A DNA stretch of 34,651 nucleotides from contig CAJUSP010000020.1 of NCBI GenBank assembly GCA_910589165.1, positions 1-34,651 of the forward strand, written 5' to 3'. The DNA is from an uncultured Adlercreutzia sp. (lineage in GTDB: Bacteria > Actinomycetota > Coriobacteriia > Coriobacteriales > Eggerthellaceae). Shown one piece after another: positions 15,235-24,167 of this stretch. The position numbers and the translations under genes are program-made. Positions within the stretch are counted from its first letter, which is position 1. Each line of letters opens with the position of its first letter. The notes beneath the pieces were generated by a model, which worked only from the letters and a program-made list of their open reading frames with translations, made no database searches and was not told the DNA's origin.

Positions 15235-16035
15235 CTAAAGCCCCTCGACGAACTGCTCGATGAGGGCGTTTACCTCTGCGGGGCGGTCGGTGTTCGAGTT
15301 GTGGCCGGCGCCCTCGATCCAGTGCACGGGGTTGCCCGTTCGCTTCTCCCAGGCTCGGTTGTAGCGCTTCGCCGAGCCGGCGCCGTCTTTCTCCCCGCAG
15401 ATGATGAGCGCCGGGCACCCCGGTTCATAGGGGCGGTTTGCTTCCACGGCCTCAGCCAGCACGCAGAATCCGTGGGCGGACAGTTTGCAGTACTCGCGCT
15501 TGTCGTAGTCGAGCATCATGGCGCGCATAAGCTGCTGGCCGTAGGGACTTGTGGCGTTCCCCGTCGAGCCGTACTTCACCAGTGTCTTCCAAGGAAACGA
15601 CAGGAACATGAGCTTCGTGTGCTTGAGTGCCGCCAACTCCCATCCGGCATAATAGCTGCGCTGCAGCGGACACGAGTCGATAGAGACGAAGCCCGCCGCC
15701 TGGCCAGGGTAAAGTTCCATGAACACCTGCGACAGATAGCCGCCCATGGACTGGCCGACCAACACAGGGTGCTCGACGCCCTCGGCATCGAAGATCTCCC
15801 GAAGCCAGCGCGCCTTATCGTCGAGCGTCCAGTCCAGCGCGAAGGGACGTGACGCCCCATGGGAGGGCGGATCCCATACCAGCACGTTCGCTTTGCCGGC
15901 GAAGTATTCCACCTGCTTGTCGAAGAGCCGATGATCGGCGGTCAGGCCCGGCAAGAACACAAGCCACGGCTTGCTCTCGTCGGCGCAGTCCGACACCCAA
16001 TAGGCGATCCCGTTATGTCGCTCTTCACGCAGCAC
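15235..16035 (-). CDS. Alpha/beta hydrolase
   Basis: A 266-residue alpha/beta-hydrolase-fold protein. The nucleophile elbow is GQSMGG, the acid is probably the Asp in CGEKDGAGSA, and the base is the His in GAGHNSNTDRP. The oxyanion region is FLPGLTADHRLFD and the strand-4 motif is WDPPSHGAS. I chose the GTG at 16035 because GGGGAGG lies 6 nt upstream of it. The ATG at 16056 (seven residues longer) has no ribosome binding site. Substrate not predictable; ester, lactone or amide hydrolysis are all possible. It is probably monocistronic. Confidence 0.87.
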   Translation of the reverse strand: MLREERHNGIAYWVSDCADESKPWLVFLPGLTADHRLFDKQVEYFAGKANVLVWDPPSHGASRPFALDWTLDDKARWLREIFDAEGVEHPVLVGQSMGGYLSQVFMELYPGQAAGFVSIDSCPLQRSYYAGWELAALKHTKLMFLSFPWKTLVKYGSTGNATSPYGQQLMRAMMLDYDKREYCKLSAHGFCVLAEAVEANRPYEPGCPALIICGEKDGAGSAKRYNRAWEKRTGNPVHWIEGAGHNSNTDRPAEVNALIEQFVEGL

Positions 16036-16145
16036 GACCAACCTCCCCACGCGCATTCGCCAACTATCTGTGTCATTTTAGACTGCTTTGAGGCAGATAG
16101 TCCGATTATGAGGCAATTACTTTAGCGACAGCCGCACAACTACTT

Positions 16146-16778
16146 TTAATGCAAGCTGGAAACGATGCTGCCGATAATAAACCCGAGGGCGAGGGCAACG
16201 GCGGCTCCTGCCAACACCTTTACGGCGTTGGCAACCCACGGGTGCTTTCTTGAAAAGGCATCGGGATTGAGGTGCGCGATCGCCTCGGGGTCTTCACCGT
16301 CCATGAAGGCGCTGATCTCGCGGAACGTGACAAGGTCGTGATCCTTCTTCAGCTTCTCAACGCGACAGGCGCACACCATGGCCAGCGCGGCGCACAGGGC
16401 GAAAAGCGCCATCCCCACCACCATGCCCCAGGTGAGCCACGGCACCGCCGCTACCGGCTCGTCCCAGATGAGATCCCAGCCCACCAGGCAGGCGACCCCG
16501 GCGAGCAAAAGCCCGACCATCCCGATGGAAAGGCGCTCCATCCGCACCGCATCCTTAACAATGGTCTCTTTCATGGTTTCCACGTCTCCTTTCACAAACG
16601 AATCGATGGAGACGCCGAACAGATTGCTCAGCAGCAGAAGCGACTGCACATCCGGGTAGGTCTTGCCCGTCTCCCAGCTGGACATGGTCTGGCGGCTGAC
16701 GAAGATGCGCTGCGCCACGTCCTCCTGGGTGAGCCCCAGACGCTCACGGTTCGCTTTCAGCTGCTGCGGCAGTTCCAC
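16146..16778 (-). CDS. Membrane-anchored XRE-family regulator
   Basis: A 210-residue protein. Residues 5-62 are a Cro/C1-type HTH (LKANRERLGLTQEDVAQRIFVSRQTMSSWETGKTYPD). Three hydrophobic segments follow (about 83-103, 112-136 and 183-205). A cytoplasmic-type charged stretch between the second and third contains RVEKLKKDHDLVTFREISAF. Such HTH-membrane proteins are common in Firmicutes and Actinobacteria and probably sense envelope conditions. The start is GTG (16776-16778) with AAAGGAGG 5 nt upstream. A candidate operator lies about 60-110 bp upstream. Confidence 0.88.
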   Translation of the reverse strand: MELPQQLKANRERLGLTQEDVAQRIFVSRQTMSSWETGKTYPDVQSLLLLSNLFGVSIDSFVKGDVETMKETIVKDAVRMERLSIGMVGLLLAGVACLVGWDLIWDEPVAAVPWLTWGMVVGMALFALCAALAMVCACRVEKLKKDHDLVTFREISAFMDGEDPEAIAHLNPDAFSRKHPWVANAVKVLAGAAVALALGFIIGSIVSSLH

Positions 16779-16833
16779 CGGCGCCTCCTTTCCGAGACGA
16801 GGATTCCACGATCAGCAAAAGCGTACCACCCGA

Positions 16834-16887
16834 AGTTCTTGACATCGACGGGAAAGCGACAGTTTTACGCGTCAAGAGTTCTTGACA
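16834..16887. promoter_or_regulatory. Repeated GTTCTTGACA elements (candidate operator)
   Basis: AGTTCTTGACA occurs at 16834-16844 and again at 16877-16887. The second copy is part of a perfect dyad GTCAAGA-GT-TCTTGAC (16871-16886). The pair lies upstream of the XRE gene, a position suited to autoregulation. It overlaps the 3' end of the decayed zinc-ribbon gene. Confidence 0.45.
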
Positions 16888-17146
16888 GGCAGGGACGACC
16901 TGGGGTTTCTCGCAGCAAGGCGACAACCAATGAGACGGCCTCCTCGCGGGTGATGCCCATGGCGTCGGCCTCTATTTGGGCCGCGGCCTCGATGAACTCG
17001 CCCAGGTCTACCCCCTTCGCCGTGAAATCGCCGCCCTGATAGCAGTACTTGCAGTAGCGCTCGCCTTGCGCCCCGTTGGCCTCGGTGCCATGAAGGGCGG
17101 GGAAGACAGGCAGGGGTCCTTTCCCTATAATACGATGCAATGGCAT
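16865..17146 (-). pseudogene. Decayed zinc-ribbon (Zn_ribbon_2-like) gene
   Basis: The minus frame reads MPLHRIIGK...HGTEANGAQGERYCKYCYQGGDFTAKGVDLGEFIEAAA, which is the second half of the small 'putative zinc ribbon' family (GTEADGS...YCxYCYxxGxFT...). The family's N-terminal CxxCGMPL is missing: an in-frame MPL is present, but the residues before it (ILTLS) have no cysteines. The reading frame could start at 17170, in a CCATGG that also holds the start codon of the divergent gene. Losing the first Cys pair makes a folded zinc ribbon unlikely, so I call it a pseudogene. The opposite strand here carries the promoter of the next gene. Confidence 0.5.
17103..17131 (+). promoter_or_regulatory. 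Sigma-70-like promoter of the AlbA/ATPase regulator gene
   Basis: AAGACA (17103-17108) and a perfect TATAAT (17126-17131) are separated by 17 bp. A transcript would start near 17138, giving a short leader before TAAGGA (17155-17160) and the ATG at 17169. Confidence 0.6.
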
Positions 17147-17168
17147 TGATAGGGTAAGGATGGTTCCC

Positions 17169-18614
17169 ATGGCTGCTTCCGACGCTTCGCTCGCTATTGC
17201 CCGACGGTCTTCCTGGCGCGACGAGGAATGCCTCGAGCTGGTCTGCGGCATTTCCAACGCGGGTGGCGGCCGCCTCATCCTCGATGCCGACGTGGACAGC
17301 CGCGGCGCCGTGAAGCGCCGCACCAACCGCATGATGAAGGCCATCCCGGGCATTATCGCTCAGTCGCTCTCGCTGACCTGCGCCGTGGAACTGGTGCTCG
17401 ACAGCGGCCGCTTCTGCCTGGAGGTGGTTATTCCCCCCTCCCCCGAGCCCATCAGCTACCACGGCTCGTTCTTCTTCTTCCGCGACGGCGAGAACCACGA
17501 GCTCGACGACGAGGCCCTCGACCGCCTGCTGCAGCGCGATATGGAAGTGGATACCAAGTGGGAGCTGCGCCCGGTGGTGCAGGCGAGCATCGACGACTTG
17601 AACATGGGGCTCGTTACCCGCTTCACCGGAGCCTCGCGCGACACCGACCTGACCCAGGACCTCGACGAGCTGTCCGCCATCGAGCTGACGCTGCGCCACG
17701 CGGGCCTCATGACCGGCGTGGGCACCCCCACCAACGCGGGCATCCTGCTTCTGCACGACCACCCGCACCAGTACATTCCCGGCGCCACGGTGCGCATCGG
17801 CTTCTTCGGCAGCCACGGGGGCACCCCCATTTTCGAGGACGAGGTGTTCGGCTCGCTCATCGAGCAGGTGCATACCACCGTCGAGCTGCTCTTCGACAAG
17901 TACCTTCCCGAAGAGGACACGAAGACGACGTCCTATCGGCTGGGCACCGCCGGAGGCCATGGGCGGCCGCCGCGCGATGCGGTGCACGAGGCGGTGCTGA
18001 ACGCCCTGGCCCACAAGAACTACGACAGCGGCACGCCCATTCAGGTGAGCGTGTTCACCGACCGGCTGTGCATCGACAACGTCGGGCGCCCCCCGCGCAC
18101 CTGGACGGTGGCGGCCCTGCTCGGCCGGCACACCTCGCGCCCGAACAACCCCACGCTAGTGGCGGCCCTGCGCTCGCTCGGCATTATCGATGGCTGGGGC
18201 AACGGCATTTCCTCCATTCGCCTGCAGTGCATGGAGGCCGGCACCCCCGAGCCGCTGTTCGAGCTGCGCGACGACGAGACCATGATCTGCTTCCCCATGG
18301 ACTCCGACAGCCTGCTGGCCGCCTCGGTGGCGCGCCCCGACCTGCCGAGCAACGCGCCGCAGGTGCGCACCGAGCTGCCCGAGGTGCAGCTGACGGCCCG
18401 CGCCCGCGCCCAGGCCCACGATACGAGCCTGACGCTGAACGACGAGAAAGTGCTCGCCATGATCGACATCGACGGGCGCCTGACGGCCCCGCGCATCGCG
18501 AAGAACCTCAATATCTCCGAGAGCACCGTGCGCCGCAGCTTCCGCCGCCTGCGCGAGCTGGGGCTCATCGACCGCATCGGCTCCGACAAGAGCGGCTTCT
18601 GGCAGGTGAAGTAG
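17169..18614 (+). CDS. AlbA_2/Schlafen-type ATP-binding transcriptional regulator
   Basis: A 481-residue protein. The N-terminal AlbA_2 (Schlafen-like, putative DNA-binding) domain spans about 5-135: RRSSWRDEECLELVCGISNAGGGRLIL and VIPPSPEPISYHGSFFFFRDG. A central-to-late segment resembles the C-terminal HATPase domain of this family (DAVHEAVLNALAHKNYDSG, LCIDNVGRPP and IDGWGNGISSI). The C-terminus (about 425-481) is a winged HTH (LTAPRIAKNLNISESTVRRSFRRLRELGLIDRIG). I chose ATG 17169 because TAAGGA lies 8 nt upstream; ATG 17160 sits on top of that site. The canonical E-x-x-x-EFK start of AlbA_2 is not visible. Its target genes are unknown. Confidence 0.87.
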   Translation: MAASDASLAIARRSSWRDEECLELVCGISNAGGGRLILDADVDSRGAVKRRTNRMMKAIPGIIAQSLSLTCAVELVLDSGRFCLEVVIPPSPEPISYHGSFFFFRDGENHELDDEALDRLLQRDMEVDTKWELRPVVQASIDDLNMGLVTRFTGASRDTDLTQDLDELSAIELTLRHAGLMTGVGTPTNAGILLLHDHPHQYIPGATVRIGFFGSHGGTPIFEDEVFGSLIEQVHTTVELLFDKYLPEEDTKTTSYRLGTAGGHGRPPRDAVHEAVLNALAHKNYDSGTPIQVSVFTDRLCIDNVGRPPRTWTVAALLGRHTSRPNNPTLVAALRSLGIIDGWGNGISSIRLQCMEAGTPEPLFELRDDETMICFPMDSDSLLAASVARPDLPSNAPQVRTELPEVQLTARARAQAHDTSLTLNDEKVLAMIDIDGRLTAPRIAKNLNISESTVRRSFRRLRELGLIDRIGSDKSGFWQVK

Positions 18615-18646
18615 CCGGGCACGGTCTCACCCTACTCCTATATATG

Positions 18647-18687
18647 AAGGAAGGGCGTCCCGTCCTGATCCGGGACGCCCTTTCCTT
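18647..18687. terminator. Bidirectional terminator between convergent genes
   Basis: AGGGCGTCCCG (18652-18662) and CGGGACGCCCT (18671-18681) form an 11-bp stem with an 8-nt loop. A-rich bases on one side and TTTCCTT on the other allow termination from both directions. It separates the AlbA-type gene from the giant surface-protein gene. Confidence 0.8.
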
Positions 18688-18732
18688 GGAGGGAGGAGAG
18701 AAGCAAGCTATGCCTGCCGCGAGGGCCGTGCG

Positions 18733-21700
18733 CTAGGAGCGTACCTTCGTGGCAGCGGGAACGGCCGCCTCGCGCGCACGCTCAACGGCGGCGCTGCGGG
18801 TAAGAGCCACCTCGAAATCCTCGATGCGGCGCCCGAAGCCGAGGCGGCGGCTGGCCACCACGGCGGCGTAGCCGAGGGTGAGCACGATGCCGAGGGCCAT
18901 CAGCCAGTGCACCCAGCAGTGCGGCTCGTCGAAGGCGCCCAAGGCCGTCTCGTCGTCCTCGATGACCTCGCCGGCCGCCCGCGTCACCGTGGGCTCCTCG
19001 TCGTCGAAGGACACGCGGCCGGACACGGCGCCCGCCGCTTCCAGAGCCAGGCCCACGGCCGTGCTGGCAGCCCCTTCGCTGCGGGCCGCCTGGGCCACAC
19101 CGGCCACCGTGCGCACTACCGCGCCGGCAACGCCGTCGATGACCTCGCCCGAAGAGTCACCGGTCGCGCCGTAGGTACGCGGGGGCAGAAGCGGGTTGCT
19201 CGGGTTCACCACCACCGAGCCCACCGGCCCGATGGTGAAGGTGCCGGGAAGCACGTCGACGTGGTAGTTGTTGTTGGGCAGGTAGTTCGCCGTCAGCGCG
19301 TCAAGGTACATGCCCACTTCCTCGGCGTCGTTCACGCGCTCGAAGGTGATGGCGCCCAGGTCGTCCTCTTCCACCAGGTCGCCCTCTACGATGGCGCCGG
19401 TGAACTCGGGGTCGGCCGTCGCTTCAATCTTGAAGGAATCCTCCACTGCGATAGTCACGGGGCGCTGAATGATGTAGAGCCCCACCGTGCCCTCGAAGGT
19501 ACCGTGGTCGGCGCAGGACACCGTGAAGTCGATGGCGCGGGCGCCGGCCGTGGTGTAGGCGATAGGCGCGTCGAAGGTGATCGTGGCATCTTCGCCCTCG
19601 GCCACCGCGTAGGTAATGGCATGCTCTTCGCCGTCGTACACGCCCACGTAGCCCTCAATGGTCACCGGGCACTCGGAGGACACCATCTTGATGGTGCCGA
19701 GCTGCGCCACCACGGTGTAGTTGCCTTCCTTGGCGGTATAGCTGTTGCCGTCGGCGGCCCAGGTGAGCTCGAAGGTGTTCTCCACCATCTCGCCGACCTC
19801 GTGGGCCACGCCCGTCGTGCGGTAGCCGAGGGTCTCGCCGGCGACGAGGCCTTCCACCACGATGCCCTCGCTGGTAGCCGGCGTGCCGTCGAAGGGATGG
19901 ATGATGCTGTTCGTGGTCACCGTGAGGGTCGCCTTCGCCACCTGGACGGACACGCCCTCGAGGGTGCAGAGCACCTGGCCGTCGCGAGCCACAATGCGCA
20001 CGACGATGTCGTCGCGGCTGTCGGCGACGTTCACCAGGGCCGTGCGCGCGGCCGCCTCGCTGTACACGGTGCCGTCGATGACCGCTTCCACGTGCTCACC
20101 TTCCTTCAGCGCCAGGCCCGCGGGCACCACGATGCCGTGGCCGCGCCCGTCGTAGGTGCCGGCCCACGAGAAGTCCTCGGCCTCAAGCCAGGCAGTGTCG
20201 AGCGCCCACTGCGCATAGTAGGTGGTGGTGTGGGCGGCGAAGGTGGCGGGGAAGCTCGTCACCATATCGCCCGTGCCATCAGCGCGGGTGTTCCAGCCGA
20301 CGAAGTGGTAACCGGAACGCTCGTAGTTGCAGCCCTCGGGGAAGGCGGCGTTCACGGCAGCGTCGGTCACGCCCTGGATGCCCTCCTGGGAACCGGTGGC
20401 GTCGTCGGCGTTCTTGTCGAAGCGGATGTAGGCCGCGTCGGCCGACCACTTCGCGTAGTAGACGGTGTCGCCCGCGGGGAATGCCTCGGGCAGGGCCGCT
20501 ATCGGCTCCCCGGCGCACTCGGCGTTGTCGTACCAGCCGCCGAACGTGTAGCCGTCGCGAGTAGTGGTGGGCAGCGCGGTGCCCACGGTCTCGTCGGTGA
20601 CACCCGTCAGCGTTTCCACAGGGGTGCCCCCGTTGGCCACAAAGGCGATGGTTGCCGGCAGCGCCTCGTAAGTGGCCGTGTAGGTGACGGCGCGCGAGAC
20701 GGGCTGGACAAAAGTATCGTCGGCCACGGGGGTTCCCTGCTGGGCCCAGCCGGTGAAGCGGTAGCCTGCAACGGGCTGCACGGTCGGCACGGCCGGGATG
20801 CGAGCGCCCTTCAGCAGGCGGTACGCCACCAGGTTCTCGTTGTCGATCGTCGCACCATCGCCCGTTCGGTTCGGGAAGCTACCGTGCTCGCCGGCCTCGA
20901 AGGCCACCTGGAGGTACTTCTCGACGTATACCTTGAACACGGGGGGTCGGTCCGGCAGGTACGTGATCACGAAGACGTTGCCGGGGTTGGACTCGTCCAA
21001 GGTGTAGTGCGTCGGGTCGAAATCTTGGGGCAGCGTGCCCTGGGCACCTGCGAGGAACGCGAAGCCATCGTCGCGGTAGCCCTTGTCTTCCGGCATGATG
21101 TTGTTACCTGCGCCCTCGACAAAAGGAGCGGTCCTGACCAGGAAGCAGGTGGGGTTGCTCGGGTACTCGCCCGCGTCGTCCATCAGGTAGTAGTTCACGT
21201 AGTAGAGCACGTTCTCGCCCGAAGATACATGGCTGTACTCGAACCAGGCCTCGAAGACGATGTTCTCGTAGGCACCGTCGACCACCGTCAGCTGGCGCGC
21301 CACCTCTTCGGGCGTCAGCACCAGGTTGCGCGTGAAGGCCTCGCCGTTCGGCGTGGCGTTGCCGTCCTCGTCGACGGTGATCACGCGCCAGCCGACGAAC
21401 ACGAAGTACTGCGACCAGGGAGACGACGCCGTAGCGCCCTTCAGGCCCTCGGTCGTGCCCTGCAGCACCTTGCCCTCGCTGACCTGGCTCGTCGCCGGCG
21501 TCAGGCCGGCGCCGGTGCCCAGCTGCACCTGGCCGCCGTAGGAGGCGCGGTAGGTAACCGTGTAGTACTGGCTGGGGTCTTCCTCGTACTGAGCGTACAG
21601 GATGATGTCGCCGGCAGCGAAGGTGCCCGACACCTGGGAGAGCAGGGTGCCGGTGCCATCGGCGGCGGTGTTCCAGCCCACGAAGCGGTAGCCGGGCTTC

Positions 21701-23898
21701 ACCGGCGTGGCGCCGGTCGCCTGTACCTCGGCCCCCGTCACGCCGGCCAGCACCATCTGGTCGCTGCCATCGGCGAAGGAGCCGCCCTCGGCGCTCAACG
21801 TGATGGAAGCCGGCAGGGCCTCCCACTGAGCGGTGTAGGTGAGGTCGGCATCATCCATGGAACGGGCGAACCCAGCCGCGAACAGGTTCTGCGTGCCATC
21901 GAGCAGCCAGCCGGTGAATTTGTAGCCGAAGCGGCTGGGCGCCTCGGGCAGCCAGTAGGCGGCGCCGGCGTCGGCCTTCACTTCGCGGTACACGTTCTCG
22001 TCGGCGAAGGTGCCACCAGCGCAGTCGAAGGTGGCCGTATGGGCCGCCTCGGACACATAACGGGCGTAGAAGGTAGCCGACTCCTGGGCGCTGTAGCTCG
22101 CCGGCGCCTTGTGCTGGTAGGACGAGTCGGTGTACCAGCCGTCGAAGAGGTAGCTGGTGCCCTCAGTGCCGTCTTCGCCGGCCACGCGCTGCACCATCGG
22201 GTAGGTATAGCCGTCGACCACCAGGTTGCTCTCGGCCGTCGAGGGCAGCGCCACGGCCTTGTCAGAGGCGCGATGCAGCACCGCATGGGTCGTCAGACCA
22301 GCCGGGGCAAGCACCTTGTAGGACACGGTAAAGGAGTCTTCCGTGGCAATGCTCATCTGCACGTACACGTGGTGGGCCGAGGCCGGCGAGAGCGTCTCGC
22401 CCTTGTAACCCACCGACGACATCTTCCCGCTGATCTGCACGGGCTCGAAGCTGTAACCGGTAATCTGGTCGGCGGTGATCTTCGAGGAACCCTCGTCAAG
22501 GCTGCCGTTGTAGTAGGAGGCCAGACCCAGGCGCACCTCGCGGTCGGTGGGCGCCGACACGATAAGGTCGGCCAGGGAGATCACCTTGTTACGCACCGGC
22601 TCGCCATTGTCGTTCTTGGAAAGCGGCAGCACCGTGCCATTCACCAGCGTCTGATTGTCCGCGTAGCCATCGGGAATCTTCACGAGGCCCGAGCCGAGGA
22701 ACTTGGCCGCAGCCAGGCTCGCCTCGGTAGCGCCGTCCTCGGTGGGCGGCAGGAAGTAGAAGTGGGCCAACTCAACCGTGCCGTTGGCCATCTCGTCGGC
22801 CACCACCGCGCGCACCACCACTTCAAAGACCGCTTCCTCGCCGTAGCGGATGACCGTGGTGCCCGGCGTGAGGGCGGAAACCGTGCCATCGAGCGAGATG
22901 GAGGCCACCTCGGCATGTTCCGAGGACCAATTCTGGCCCGGCTCGACGAAGCTGCGCAGGTTGCGGCTCTCGCCCACATACAGGACGATGCGCTCCACTT
23001 CGGCGGAATCGTTCACGTTGGAACCGGGGGTGGGAGCGGGCGTCTCGGGGACGGTCTCGCCGTCGCCCTCCTCCGGCGTGTCGGGGGTTGCGGGCTCGCC
23101 AGTAGCCGGGCCCTCGGGCTCGGTTTCGGTATTCGTATCGGCCTCGGGAGTGCTCGGCGTCTCGGGCGTCTCCTCGCCTTCGACAGGCTCGGTTTCCTCA
23201 GCATCCTGCGGCGCTGGGCCGGCCAGCACGAACACCGATGCGGCATGATCGGTCGTGAAAGTCAGGGCATTCAGCGGCGCGGTGCCCTCGGGGGTCAGGG
23301 CGGCGTCAATCTCAACCGGAGCCGCCTGGCCCGTGCCCACAATGCGGTAGAGAGAAAGGCCCATGGTGGCATAGGTCGTCGGCTCGAAGGTCACCTTGAC
23401 GGTGCCGGCCGGCACGAACGTCTCGCCCTCGGCGTTCTTGAAGACCAGCTGGTAAGCCGTCTTGAACACATCGATGCTCTCGCTCTGGGCGAGATGCTCG
23501 TTCAGCGCCTCGACGACGCGGTCGGTGCCGGCGTACTCTACCTCAAGCGTCGCGCCCTCGGGAATCTCGGCGCCAGCGGCCTCAACGGTCACGCGCGTGC
23601 CATCCTGGGCCTCGCCCGTCAGCGCAGCGGTCTCGGGCACATCCTCGATCACCGCCGGCACGTCGCTAAAGACCGGCTCGTCGGGCTCGGGGGTAGTCTC
23701 CTCGATGGGGTCGTCCACTGGCGCGGGCACCTCGGCGACCGTATCGGCAACTTCACCGTCGAACTCGGCGGCCAGGGCGCGGTCGGCGAACAGCGCGCCG
23801 TTCATAAACGAGAGCACCAGCAGCACCGAGAGAATCGTCGCGACGATCTTCCCTTCGGTGCAGTTTTTCGCGTCGGCGAATCGCAGTACCTTGTTCAT
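18733..23898 (-). CDS. Giant cell-surface protein with InlB-type and MBG-like repeats
   Basis: A 1721-residue exported protein. The N-terminus has a long signal peptide (hydrophobic KIVATILSVLLVLSFMNGALF, cleavage near ALAAE). Then come an acidic region, a Pro/Glu/Thr-rich stretch (about 229-296) and a BIG2-like domain (about 300-370). About seven InlB B-type/Listeria-Bacteroides units carry F-x-GW cores near residues 583, 661, 736, 833, 1048, 1118 and 1199. MBG-like beta domains span about 1240-1550. The C-terminus has EPHCWVHW followed by a membrane helix near residue 1660 and a basic 35-residue tail; no LPxTG is present. The ATG at 23898 is preferred; an upstream GTG (23949) lacks a ribosome binding site. 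Likely an adhesin. Confidence 0.9.
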   Translation of the reverse strand: MNKVLRFADAKNCTEGKIVATILSVLLVLSFMNGALFADRALAAEFDGEVADTVAEVPAPVDDPIEETTPEPDEPVFSDVPAVIEDVPETAALTGEAQDGTRVTVEAAGAEIPEGATLEVEYAGTDRVVEALNEHLAQSESIDVFKTAYQLVFKNAEGETFVPAGTVKVTFEPTTYATMGLSLYRIVGTGQAAPVEIDAALTPEGTAPLNALTFTTDHAASVFVLAGPAPQDAEETEPVEGEETPETPSTPEADTNTETEPEGPATGEPATPDTPEEGDGETVPETPAPTPGSNVNDSAEVERIVLYVGESRNLRSFVEPGQNWSSEHAEVASISLDGTVSALTPGTTVIRYGEEAVFEVVVRAVVADEMANGTVELAHFYFLPPTEDGATEASLAAAKFLGSGLVKIPDGYADNQTLVNGTVLPLSKNDNGEPVRNKVISLADLIVSAPTDREVRLGLASYYNGSLDEGSSKITADQITGYSFEPVQISGKMSSVGYKGETLSPASAHHVYVQMSIATEDSFTVSYKVLAPAGLTTHAVLHRASDKAVALPSTAESNLVVDGYTYPMVQRVAGEDGTEGTSYLFDGWYTDSSYQHKAPASYSAQESATFYARYVSEAAHTATFDCAGGTFADENVYREVKADAGAAYWLPEAPSRFGYKFTGWLLDGTQNLFAAGFARSMDDADLTYTAQWEALPASITLSAEGGSFADGSDQMVLAGVTGAEVQATGATPVKPGYRFVGWNTAADGTGTLLSQVSGTFAAGDIILYAQYEEDPSQYYTVTYRASYGGQVQLGTGAGLTPATSQVSEGKVLQGTTEGLKGATASSPWSQYFVFVGWRVITVDEDGNATPNGEAFTRNLVLTPEEVARQLTVVDGAYENIVFEAWFEYSHVSSGENVLYYVNYYLMDDAGEYPSNPTCFLVRTAPFVEGAGNNIMPEDKGYRDDGFAFLAGAQGTLPQDFDPTHYTLDESNPGNVFVITYLPDRPPVFKVYVEKYLQVAFEAGEHGSFPNRTGDGATIDNENLVAYRLLKGARIPAVPTVQPVAGYRFTGWAQQGTPVADDTFVQPVSRAVTYTATYEALPATIAFVANGGTPVETLTGVTDETVGTALPTTTRDGYTFGGWYDNAECAGEPIAALPEAFPAGDTVYYAKWSADAAYIRFDKNADDATGSQEGIQGVTDAAVNAAFPEGCNYERSGYHFVGWNTRADGTGDMVTSFPATFAAHTTTYYAQWALDTAWLEAEDFSWAGTYDGRGHGIVVPAGLALKEGEHVEAVIDGTVYSEAAARTALVNVADSRDDIVVRIVARDGQVLCTLEGVSVQVAKATLTVTTNSIIHPFDGTPATSEGIVVEGLVAGETLGYRTTGVAHEVGEMVENTFELTWAADGNSYTAKEGNYTVVAQLGTIKMVSSECPVTIEGYVGVYDGEEHAITYAVAEGEDATITFDAPIAYTTAGARAIDFTVSCADHGTFEGTVGLYIIQRPVTIAVEDSFKIEATADPEFTGAIVEGDLVEEDDLGAITFERVNDAEEVGMYLDALTANYLPNNNYHVDVLPGTFTIGPVGSVVVNPSNPLLPPRTYGATGDSSGEVIDGVAGAVVRTVAGVAQAARSEGAASTAVGLALEAAGAVSGRVSFDDEEPTVTRAAGEVIEDDETALGAFDEPHCWVHWLMALGIVLTLGYAAVVASRRLGFGRRIEDFEVALTRSAAVERAREAAVPAATKVRS

Positions 23899-24044
23899 GG
23901 CTTCCAACTTCTCCTTAACCTCGGCGGCCCCCGCCGCCACCTCTCTCACGTTCCGCGGAACGATAGTTCACTGAGTATGCTGAGCATTCTACGCAGCATT
24001 AGTTAGTAGGTCATGGTTTCAGAGGCTTATGAATGCCTAGTGAT

Positions 24045-24062
24045 AGGGTTACGCCAGGGTTA
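24045..24062. promoter_or_regulatory. Direct repeat AGGGTTA-N4-AGGGTTA
   Basis: AGGGTTA at 24045-24051 and 24056-24062 is repeated with 11-bp phasing, one helical turn. It lies about 150 bp upstream of the surface-protein start. Such phased direct repeats are typical of OmpR-type response-regulator sites; no regulator is identified here. Confidence 0.4.
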
Positions 24063-24115
24063 ATGCTGCCAATTTGTAAGAATTCTGTTTTGCCAAGGTA
24101 ATGACAGGCATAGAA

Positions 24116-24135
24116 AAGGCCGCGCAAACGGCCTT
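24116..24135 (-). terminator. Terminator of the small membrane-protein gene
   Basis: AAGGCCG and CGGCCTT pair around a 6-nt loop. On the minus strand the stem ends in TTTTC, about 35 bp past the stop codon at 24168. Confidence 0.7.
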
Positions 24136-24167
24136 GTCAAAGCGGATATATGCGTGGCGCCTTCGCT

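Noticed and set aside
16872..18131. A 419-codon minus frame opposite the AlbA-type gene
   Set aside because: It is a codon-bias shadow; the plus-strand frame has clear domains, a promoter and a ribosome binding site.
18907..24006. A 1699-codon open frame antisense to the surface-protein gene
   Set aside because: It mirrors the GC-biased codon usage of the real gene. Its translation is rich in Arg, His, Gly and Val with no domain, signal peptide or ribosome binding site.
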